Assembly (NCBI RefSeq): GCF_019218885.1
Contig: NZ_JAHUWT010000003.1
Coordinates: 434,001 to 498,000, forward strand
Direction: 5' to 3'
DNA length: 64,000 nucleotides
DNA from: Bordetella sp. BOR01
GTDB lineage: Bacteria; Pseudomonadota; Gammaproteobacteria; Burkholderiales; Burkholderiaceae_B
In this document: positions 57,721 to 64,000 of the stretch, in pieces
Layout of the letters: each line of letters opens with the position of its first letter
How positions within the stretch are numbered: the stretch's first letter is position 1
Notes under the pieces: generated by a model
Seen by the model: the letters and a program-made list of their open reading frames with translations, nothing else
Told to the model about the DNA's origin: nothing
The model's database searches: none
Made by a program: the position numbers and the translations under genes

Positions 57721-58149
57721 CTATGACAACTTGCGAAACAGCAACAGCAGCAGATATCCCTTTAGCGTGAGGATCAGCCCGAGCAGCACCGCCGGCCATA
57801 CCAGCCAGTCTTGCGCCACACGCGACAGCAGCCACAACAGCAGTGCCGTCATGAGCAGCTTGACCATCTCGCCGAGGAAAAAAGTAACGGGACTAGCCCG
57901 GCCTGACTTGAGCACGTTGATGAGCAGACGCAATGCAAACAACGCATTGGGTAAGAAATACGCCCCCGCCCCCGCCAACGCCGACAAACCTGCCGCCGTA
58001 CCCGCAATGATCCCTGCAATTGCTGCCGCTGCGAGCCCCATGGCTCCCTGCGCCGCCAATACCCGCAAGAGTCCTCGGCAAGCCTGAGCATCGAGTACCG
58101 CGCGATCGGTATCGGTAAGCACCGGATTCTGTTCTACCAGGCTTTGCAT
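57721..58149 (-). CDS. atpI: ATP synthase protein I
   Basis: A 142-aa protein with four hydrophobic segments (ALGLAAAAIAGIIAG-like, AGAGAYFLPNALFALRLLINVL, MVKLLMTALLLWLLS, LVWPAVLLGLILTLKGYLLLLLF). AtpI assists c-ring assembly. It is the first gene of the atp operon in this orientation. Start chosen at 58149 with GGGGAAG upstream; ATG at 58179 or GTG at 58197 remain possible. Confidence 0.88.
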   Translation of the reverse strand: MQSLVEQNPVLTDTDRAVLDAQACRGLLRVLAAQGAMGLAAAAIAGIIAGTAAGLSALAGAGAYFLPNALFALRLLINVLKSGRASPVTFFLGEMVKLLMTALLLWLLSRVAQDWLVWPAVLLGLILTLKGYLLLLLFRKLS

Positions 58150-58229
58150 CAAGCTTCCCCGCTCTTGCGGCAACGACATGCGCGGTGGGTTCACCACGTG
58201 TTTTCATCCCGCAAGCGTCAAACCCGTAG

Positions 58230-58259
58230 AGTATAGCGTGATTCGTTTTGCTCGAGCAA
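58230..58259 (-). promoter_or_regulatory. Predicted promoter of the atp operon
   Basis: On the minus strand TTGCTC (58254-58259), 18-base spacer, TATACT (58230-58235). A perfect 14-base palindrome TTTGCTCGAGCAAA (58247-58260) overlaps the -35. The promoter lies 81 bases before the chosen atpI start. Confidence 0.6.
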
Positions 58260-58260
58260 A
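58247..58260. promoter_or_regulatory. Palindrome TTTGCTCGAGCAAA over the atp -35 region
   Basis: A perfect 14-base palindrome covering the predicted -35 and upstream bases. It could be a repressor or activator site. No known regulator is assigned. Confidence 0.45.
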
Positions 58261-58266
58261 TGAAGA

Positions 58267-58296
58267 AACCGGCACCGGATCAATCCGGTGCCGGTT
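58267..58296. terminator. 14-base-pair hairpin after the DUF1254 gene
   Basis: AACCGGCACCGGAT - CA - ATCCGGTGCCGGTT, perfect arms. On the minus strand it is followed by TCTTCATTTG, moderately T-rich. It probably ends the upstream DUF1254 transcript before the atp promoter. Confidence 0.7.
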
Positions 58297-58316
58297 GCGG
58301 CAGTTGGGCGGGGGAA

Positions 58317-58339
58317 AGGGGCAGGCATGGCCTGCCCCT
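58317..58339. terminator. Second hairpin after the DUF1254 gene
   Basis: AGGGGCAGGC - ATG - GCCTGCCCCT, perfect 10-base stem, directly beyond the DUF1254 stop at 58345. Tandem with the hairpin at 58267. Confidence 0.55.
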
Positions 58340-58344
58340 GGCGG

Positions 58345-59937
58345 TCAGTCTTCCTTGACTGGCGGGGGAGCCCAATGCCCGTCGAGGGCGATGTCTTTGG
58401 GCCAGTACAACCGCATGTTGAGCATGAAGTTGCCTTGGTCGGGCGCGGGCAGCCAGTTCGACGCCTTGCCGGGGCCCGGGTCGTCGCGCTGGATATAGAT
58501 GTCCAGCGAGCCATCGGCGTTGTACCGCAGCGGGTCGGTGCTGCGCAGGGCATAGCGGCCGATGCGGTTGGGGGCCAGGCCGTGATTGGCGTTGTACAAG
58601 ATCAGGGACCAGGACGCATTGACCGGCGGCAATTGCCCCTTGTCGAAATGCAGTACGTAGTCTTCGTCGCTGCGCAGCAATTCGCCATCGTCGTCGATGG
58701 TGGTGACCGGATACAGCGCATCTTGCGGCGTGGTGGCACCCAGGCCCGCATACGCGATGGCGGCACGGCGCGTGTAGTCGGTGCCATAGGTGCCGATACC
58801 GTGCCGGACGATGCCCCAGCCGTTCATGGGTGTGCCCAGTTGGCCGACCGTATCCGCGATACGGCGGCCCGCCACCGGGCGGGCATCGGCCAGCGCCTGC
58901 TGCACGACCGGATCGAGGCGGCTGTACGAGAAGGGCTGCGGGCCGCCCACCAAGCCGATGCGATGCATGCGCGACAGGATGGCATTGTCGTTGGCATGCG
59001 GCGGGTTGGCGTGCAGCAGTTCGGCAAACACCGTGAAGAAGGTGGCCGGATCCATGGCGGCCACCTGCTGGCCCGGCGAACCCTGGGTGTCCCAGGTAAT
59101 CGACGAGGCCGGGCGCAGCGGCGCGGGCGCCATCGCCGACGCCCCCCCCATCGGCGTATAGCCCGGACTGGCCTGGTTTTGCGGCCAGACGGCCGGCTTG
59201 GCAGCGCCGCGGCGCTGCGGGGTGATCGGCGTGGGCGGTGGCGGCGGCACCGCCATGGGCGAGGCGGTCATGCCGGCCTGGAACTGGTTCACGGCCCCGT
59301 ACTCGGCCGCCCCGCCGGTCTGGATGCGGGCGATCAGCCAGCCCATGTCGGTGGGGCTGCGCACCACGTCGGCGCCGATTGGCGCGGTGCCCTTCCAATG
59401 CGGGCCGACGATGGCGAAAGTCTGCTCGCCATTGCCGGTGGTGCGGGTACCGCGCGAGGCGAACTCGTCAGTCCACATGTCCAGCAGCGACAGCGCGTAA
59501 TAGCGGCCGCCCGAGGCGGGCACGCGCACGATCAGCGGCTGGCGCGACACGTCGTACCAGAGGCTGGAATACAGCATGTCGGTGCTGGGCCAGGCCACGT
59601 CGGTAACGCCCGGATCGGGGAACACCGTGCGATGGCCGAACTGGTTCATCGGCGCCTTGCCGGCCAGCGAGGTCTGTACCTGGGTCGAGGCCCGGCGCGT
59701 GGCTTCCATCAGCACCAGCGGGTAGGCGTACAGGTACGCGTCAACCGCAATGTCCTGCAATTCTTCGGCAGTGACGGCCGAGCTGGGCGCGGCCATGGGG
59801 GTTTCGGACACCAGCCGCATCGAGGGCTGCGGCTGCGGGTACTGGGCCAGCGCGGCGCAGGCGAAGCAGGTGCCCAGCGCGCCGGCCAGTACGGCCTTGG
59901 GCCAGCGGCGGGCAGAAGAGAACGGACGACTATGCAT
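58345..59937 (-). CDS. DUF1254/DUF1214 domain protein, exported
   Basis: A 530-aa protein. The ATG at 59937 follows AAGGAGC and gives a signal peptide (RRWPKAVLAGALGTCFACAA, ALAQ cleavage). The DUF1254 half (VDAYLYAYPLVLMEATRR, FPDPGVTDVAWPSTDMLYSSLWYDVS) is followed, after a Pro-rich linker (VPPPPPTPITPQ), by a DUF1214 half (TDYTRRAAIAYAGLGA, SWSLILYNANHGLAPN). Function of these domains is not established; they occur in secreted proteins. It is separated from atpI by two hairpins. Confidence 0.88.
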   Translation of the reverse strand: MHSRPFSSARRWPKAVLAGALGTCFACAALAQYPQPQPSMRLVSETPMAAPSSAVTAEELQDIAVDAYLYAYPLVLMEATRRASTQVQTSLAGKAPMNQFGHRTVFPDPGVTDVAWPSTDMLYSSLWYDVSRQPLIVRVPASGGRYYALSLLDMWTDEFASRGTRTTGNGEQTFAIVGPHWKGTAPIGADVVRSPTDMGWLIARIQTGGAAEYGAVNQFQAGMTASPMAVPPPPPTPITPQRRGAAKPAVWPQNQASPGYTPMGGASAMAPAPLRPASSITWDTQGSPGQQVAAMDPATFFTVFAELLHANPPHANDNAILSRMHRIGLVGGPQPFSYSRLDPVVQQALADARPVAGRRIADTVGQLGTPMNGWGIVRHGIGTYGTDYTRRAAIAYAGLGATTPQDALYPVTTIDDDGELLRSDEDYVLHFDKGQLPPVNASWSLILYNANHGLAPNRIGRYALRSTDPLRYNADGSLDIYIQRDDPGPGKASNWLPAPDQGNFMLNMRLYWPKDIALDGHWAPPPVKED

Positions 59938-60134
59938 GGGGGGCTCCTTGTTCGTTGTTGGCAAACGAGCCGGCCACCCGCCTGGCGGCAGGCGGCCTTT
60001 TCAACATAACGCCGTTCCAGGATAGGCGCGGAAGCTGCAACAAGGTGCCATCCAAAGGTTACAGCCGGCAACCAGTCTCCCTATGCGCGCCCTGCTGGCC
60101 ACGGTTTTTGTGCTCGTGGCTCGTGTAACAGGCG

Positions 60135-60911
60135 TTACTTGTGGCGGAATGCCGGGGGCCGCTTTTCCACGAAAGCGGCCATGCCCTCTTTCTGGTCTTC
60201 GGTGCCGAACAACGAATGGAACACGCGGCGCTCGAACAGCAGCCCTTCGTTGAGCGAGGACTCGAAGGCACGGTTGACGCATTCCTTGGCCATCATGACC
60301 GACGGCAGCGACATCGAGGCGATCACGGTGGCAGCCTCGATGGCTTCGTCCATCAGCTTGTCGGCCGGCACCACGCGCGAGACCAGGCCGGCGCGCTCGG
60401 CTTCTTCGGCACCCATCATGCGGGCGGTCAGGGCCAGGTCCATGGCCTTGGCCTTGCCCACCGCGCGCGGCAGGCGCTGCGTGCCGCCGGCGCCGGGGAT
60501 GACCCCCAGCTTGATTTCGGGTTGGCCGAACCGGGCCGTGTCGGCGGCGATGATGATGTCGCACATCATGGCCAGTTCGCAGCCGCCGCCCAGGGCGTAG
60601 CCGGACACCGCGGCGATGACGGGCTTGCGGATCCGCTTCAGGGTTTCCCAGTTGCGGGTGATGTATTCGCTGCCATAGACGTCCATGTACGACCAGTCTT
60701 TCATGGCGCCGATGTCGGCCCCGGCCGCGAACGCCTTTTCGCTGCCCGTGATGACCACCGCGCCGATACCGTCGTCGGCTTCGAAGGCCAGCAGCGCGGC
60801 ACCCAGCTCATTCATGAGCTGGTCATTGAGCGCATTGAGCGCCTTGGGGCGGTTCAACGTCAGCAAACCGACGCGGCCACGGGTTTCGACCAGCACAAAC
60901 GACTCGCTCAT
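60135..60911 (-). CDS. Enoyl-CoA hydratase (crotonase)
   Basis: A 258-aa enzyme with complete catalytic signatures: [30 protein letters not shown], and [23 protein letters not shown] (both Glu residues) and a C-terminal KRPPAF. This is the typical FadB1/PaaF-like short-chain hydratase of beta-oxidation. CAGGAGAC precedes the ATG at 60911. It is divergent from the M61 peptidase, with a 44-base gap. Confidence 0.95.
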   Translation of the reverse strand: MSESFVLVETRGRVGLLTLNRPKALNALNDQLMNELGAALLAFEADDGIGAVVITGSEKAFAAGADIGAMKDWSYMDVYGSEYITRNWETLKRIRKPVIAAVSGYALGGGCELAMMCDIIIAADTARFGQPEIKLGVIPGAGGTQRLPRAVGKAKAMDLALTARMMGAEEAERAGLVSRVVPADKLMDEAIEAATVIASMSLPSVMMAKECVNRAFESSLNEGLLFERRVFHSLFGTEDQKEGMAAFVEKRPPAFRHK

Positions 60912-60955
60912 GGATGTCTCCTGGAGAAATAAGCGTAGGAAAGTAAGATAGCGCA

Positions 60956-62719
60956 ATGGATACACCCGTAATTTACCGCCTCGAGCCCCACGACCCCGCC
61001 GGCCATCGCTATCGCATCACCCTGACGGTGCCCGAACCGGACCCCGCCGGCCAGCAACTGGCCCTGCCTGCCTGGATTCCCGGCAGCTACCTGATCCGCG
61101 ATTTCTCGCGCCAGGTCGAGACCCTGCAAGCGCGCGCGGGCGGCCGGCAGCTTGCCGTCACCAAGCTCGACAATCACACCTGGCAGGCCGATCCCTGCAA
61201 CGGCCCCCTGCAGGTCGAGTACACCGTCTACGCCTGGGATTTGTCGGTGCGCGGCGCGCACCTGGACGAAACGCACGGCTTTTTCAACGGCACCAGCGTG
61301 TTCCTGCGCGTGCAGGGCCAGGAAAACAGTCCCTGCCTGCTGGACCTGGCGCCGCCGCGCGGCATCGATGGCTGGAAGGTCTACACCAGCCTGCCCGAGG
61401 CGCGCGGCCAGGCTGGCGCAGCGCGCCGCCATGGCTTTGGCCTGTACCGGGCGCCCGACTACGACGCGCTGATCGACCACCCGGTGGAAATGGGCACGCC
61501 CCAGGTGGCCCGCTTCACGGCGCACGGGGCCGAGCACGAACTGGTGTTCACCGGCATGGCGCCCCGCCTAGACCTGGCCCGCATCGCGGCCGACGCGCGC
61601 CGCATCTGCGAAACCCAGATCGCTTTCTTCGAGCCGCGCACCAAGCGCGCGCCGTTCCTGGACAGCAGCGATCGCTATGTCTTCATGACCATGGTGGTGG
61701 GCGACGGCTATGGCGGCCTGGAACACCGCGCCAGCACCGCGCTGATGGCCACGCGCAAAGACCTGCCGGTGCTGGGCCAGCAGGGCCAGGGCGAGGGCTA
61801 CCGCGGCTTCCTGGGATTGGTCAGCCACGAATACTTCCACACCTGGAACGTCAAGCGCATCAAGCCGGCCGCCTTCGTGCCCTATCACCTGCAGCAGCCC
61901 GACCTGACCCGCCTGCTGTGGATATTCGAGGGCTTCACCTCGTATTACGACGACCTGATGCTGCTGCGTTCGGGCACCATCGGCCTGACCGATTACCTGC
62001 GCCTGCTGGCCAAGACCATCACCGGCGTGGCGCGCTCGCCAGGGCGCCGCAAGCAGTCGGTGGCCGAAAGCTCGTTCGATGCCTGGACCCGCTACTACAA
62101 GCAGGACGAGAACTCGCCCAATGCCCTGGTCAGCTACTACACCAAGGGCGCGCTGGTGGCCCTGGGGCTGGACCTGGCCATCCGGCGCGACTCAGGCGGC
62201 ACGCATTCGCTGGATGATGTCATGCGGCTGCTGTGGCAGCGCTACGGTCGCGATTTCTATCGCGGCAAGCCGCAAGGCCTGCCCGAAGACGCCCTGCCCG
62301 CCCTGGTGCGCGAAGCCACCGGCGTGGACGTGCGGCGCTTTGTGGCCCGCTACGCCTATGGCACGGCCGACGTGCCGCTGGCCGAACTGCTGGCCCCGCA
62401 CGGCGTCGGCCTGCAATGGAAGTCCACCGTGAACATCCCGTCGCTGGATGTGCGCACGCGCAAGCAAGACGAATCGCTGGCGCTGGCCACCGTGCTCGAA
62501 GGCGGCGCGGCCCACAAGGCCGGACTGTCGGCCGGCGATGTATTGGTGGCGGTCGATGGCCTGCGCGTGGACGCGCCGGCCGGGCTGGACTTGCTGCTGG
62601 CACAGTACCGCGCGGGCGACCGTGTGACGGTGCACGTGTTCCGGCGCGACGAACTGCGCGCGTTCAAGGTCCGGCTGGCGCCGCCCGCGGCGCTGGACTG
62701 CACGCTGTCGGCGAAATAG
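60956..62719 (+). CDS. M61 family metallopeptidase (glycyl aminopeptidase-like) with PDZ domain
   Basis: A 587-aa peptidase. Zinc motif HEYFH at residues 291-295 and a third-ligand Glu in [11 protein letters not shown] define M61. A C-terminal PDZ-like domain (about 500-575; [25 protein letters not shown]) follows. No signal peptide is seen, so it may be cytoplasmic; M61 relatives remove N-terminal glycine. It starts 44 bases from the divergent hydratase gene. Confidence 0.92.
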   Translation: MDTPVIYRLEPHDPAGHRYRITLTVPEPDPAGQQLALPAWIPGSYLIRDFSRQVETLQARAGGRQLAVTKLDNHTWQADPCNGPLQVEYTVYAWDLSVRGAHLDETHGFFNGTSVFLRVQGQENSPCLLDLAPPRGIDGWKVYTSLPEARGQAGAARRHGFGLYRAPDYDALIDHPVEMGTPQVARFTAHGAEHELVFTGMAPRLDLARIAADARRICETQIAFFEPRTKRAPFLDSSDRYVFMTMVVGDGYGGLEHRASTALMATRKDLPVLGQQGQGEGYRGFLGLVSHEYFHTWNVKRIKPAAFVPYHLQQPDLTRLLWIFEGFTSYYDDLMLLRSGTIGLTDYLRLLAKTITGVARSPGRRKQSVAESSFDAWTRYYKQDENSPNALVSYYTKGALVALGLDLAIRRDSGGTHSLDDVMRLLWQRYGRDFYRGKPQGLPEDALPALVREATGVDVRRFVARYAYGTADVPLAELLAPHGVGLQWKSTVNIPSLDVRTRKQDESLALATVLEGGAAHKAGLSAGDVLVAVDGLRVDAPAGLDLLLAQYRAGDRVTVHVFRRDELRAFKVRLAPPAALDCTLSAK

Positions 62720-62726
62720 TGCGGCG

Positions 62727-62800
62727 CAGGTGCCCGGCTCCCGCCGGGTGCCAGGCACTGTCCGGGTGAGACGACCTGGGCACGCTTGGGCGCCTGGCGC
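62727..62800. repeat. Degenerate copy of the palindromic element
   Basis: The sequence after the M61 stop keeps a left arm (CAGGTGCCCGGCTCC-like, from 62727) and a core-like GTGAGACGACCTGGG, but the right arm has decayed. It lies between convergent M61 and oxidoreductase genes, like the intact copies. The match is by eye and partial. Confidence 0.45.
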
Positions 62801-62804
62801 CTGG

Positions 62805-63701
62805 CTAGCCGGCGCCGCGTTCCCAGCGGCGCTGGATGGCCTTGGCCGCCACGACCCCATCGGCCAGCGAGGTCGCCACGCAGGGATGCATGCGATGGGC
62901 CACTTCGCCTATCGCGTAGACGTCGGGCACGCTGGCTTCGGCCGTGGCGATGTCGGTGCGGATATAGCCGCGCGCGTCGCGCTGCAGCCCCAGGCCATCG
63001 GCAAAGGCGGCCTGCGGCTCCCAGCCGTAGAACACCAGGATCAGGTCGTAAGCGCGCCCATCGACGGTGCGTGCCGCCGGATCGACCCGGTACGGACCGA
63101 CGCGCACGCCGTCTTGCCCGGCCCGCGCAACCCATTGATGCTGCGCGCGCACGCTGCGGGCGTACAAGTGCACGCTGCGCGCCCCCCGGTTGCGCACATA
63201 GACGAAGTTTTCGTAGGCATTGTCGCCCCCGCCCAGGACAGCCACCGACAGGCCGGCGTAGTCTTGCGCCATGATGGACGACCCTGGCCCCACGAAGACG
63301 CCGGGCCAGGCCGTATCGGCCGGATAGCCCGGCAGGCCGCGCGCGCGCACGCCCGAGGCGATCACCAGGGCACGCGCCTGCACGGCGGTGGACGCCGCCC
63401 CGGCGTCCAGGTCCACCTGGAAACCGCCAGCGGTGCGCCGGGCGTGCCGCGCATACGTGCCCAGGTGCGCCGGCACGCCGGCAGCCCGCACGCTATCGGC
63501 AATATTGGCCGCGACTTGCTGGCCCGTGACGCCGGGCAGCACGGCGATCCAGTCGTCGACGAACGGGTTGTCATTGCTCAGCCCGCCCAGGCGCGCGTCG
63601 GCCTCGACCAGCAGCGGCGCCAGGCCCAGCCGGGCCAGCCAGATGGCGCACGAGGCCCCGGCCGGGCCGCCGCCCACGATCACCGCGTCATATTGCTGCA
63701 T
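62805..63701 (-). CDS. FAD/NAD(P)-dependent oxidoreductase (thioredoxin reductase-like fold, no CxxC)
   Basis: A 298-aa two-domain flavoprotein. The FAD site is DAVIVGGGPAGAS, the NAD(P) site is VAVLGGGDNAYEN, and the terminal DVYAIGEVAHRM...ATSLADGV contacts FAD. The redox-active CxxC of thioredoxin reductase is absent from the expected position, so it is more like ferredoxin-NADP reductase or a diflavin-type partner. It is divergent from folB, with a 112-base gap. Confidence 0.85.
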   Translation of the reverse strand: MQQYDAVIVGGGPAGASCAIWLARLGLAPLLVEADARLGGLSNDNPFVDDWIAVLPGVTGQQVAANIADSVRAAGVPAHLGTYARHARRTAGGFQVDLDAGAASTAVQARALVIASGVRARGLPGYPADTAWPGVFVGPGSSIMAQDYAGLSVAVLGGGDNAYENFVYVRNRGARSVHLYARSVRAQHQWVARAGQDGVRVGPYRVDPAARTVDGRAYDLILVFYGWEPQAAFADGLGLQRDARGYIRTDIATAEASVPDVYAIGEVAHRMHPCVATSLADGVVAAKAIQRRWERGAG

Positions 63702-63813
63702 GTCTGTCGTATTCCGTATGGCGATGCTACGCGCCGTGCAGGCGCATCAAGCGGATTGTAGCCAGGGGCCCCGCCCGCCTTACAATTCCGGTTCCCTCTT
63801 CCAGGTATCGATC

Positions 63814-64000
63814 ATGCCTACACGCCGCATCATCCTTTCCGGGCTGGCGCTGGATGCCCGCATCGGCATTCTCGAGCACGAACGCCGGGCCACCCAGCCG
63901 CTGCACATCGATGCCGAATTCGACGTGGACATCACCCGCAGCGTCGATGACCACGACATCCACAGTGTGCTCGACTACCGGCAACTGCGCGAAGCCATCG
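63814..64000 (+). CDS. folB: Dihydroneopterin aldolase (5' part)
   Basis: The first 62 residues of FolB, cut by the window edge. The segment GLALDARIGILEHERRATQPLHIDAEFDVD contains the conserved Glu and the Ile/Gly loop, and VDDHDIHSVLDYRQL is a family block. It cleaves dihydroneopterin in folate synthesis. The ATG at 63814 has weak upstream purines. Confidence 0.92.
   Translation, partial: MPTRRIILSGLALDARIGILEHERRATQPLHIDAEFDVDITRSVDDHDIHSVLDYRQLREAI

Overview
The window is a GC-rich, densely coded stretch of a proteobacterial chromosome. The complete F1Fo ATP synthase operon with a preceding atpI, hemE followed by priA, a rep-type helicase, a Bug-family tricarboxylate-type solute receptor, and the general protein style point to a betaproteobacterium of the Alcaligenaceae (Bordetella/Achromobacter-like). 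That placement is from recognition, not from a search. I see no rRNA, tRNA, CRISPR array, prophage or insertion sequence.

Layout. (1) 1-7377: a dipeptide/oligopeptide-type ABC importer (receptor, two permeases, two ATPases) with an M81 (MlrC-like) peptidase, divergent from a LysR regulator. (2) 7406-19522: two leftward acyl-CoA catabolic operons, one with an exported alpha/beta hydrolase, thiolase, fused hydratase/dehydrogenase and acyl-CoA ligase, the other with two acyl-CoA dehydrogenases, a carboxymuconolactone-decarboxylase-like protein, a beta-hydroxyacid dehydrogenase and a Bug receptor. Each is preceded by the same 19-base sequence, which fits a sigma-54 (-24/-12) promoter. (3) 19784-27665: a TetR-linked group (3-hydroxyacyl-CoA dehydrogenase, CoA-transferase, acyl-CoA dehydrogenase, nitronate monooxygenase, enoyl-CoA hydratases). 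One hydratase begins with a tandem 60-base repeat. (4) 27743-28933: NAD(P)H-hydrate dehydratase and a small unknown protein with its own promoter and terminator. (5) 29204-44017: a second peptide-type ABC importer with two paralogous receptors, an AstE-like deacylase, a hydrolase, two M20 peptidases, LysR and MarR regulators and an MFS carrier. This looks like a peptide or N-acyl-amino-acid scavenging island. (6) 44041-58149: housekeeping genes rep, priA, hemE, an unusual Fis-type regulator, and atpC-D-G-A-H-F-E-B-I. (7) 58345-64000: a DUF1254 protein, enoyl-CoA hydratase, M61 peptidase, FAD oxidoreductase and the start of folB.

The main non-gene structure is a family of 91-base palindromic elements (31-base inverted arms around a conserved 29-base core) sitting at gene 3' ends. 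There are three complete copies, one extra half copy and one decayed copy. Other signals are a TetR-type operator, LysR-type palindromes, a palindrome over the predicted atp promoter, and hairpins inside the atp operon. Most of the window is ordinary metabolism. The best leads are the paired sigma-54 promoters, the palindromic element family, and the tandem start-site repeat at 25834.
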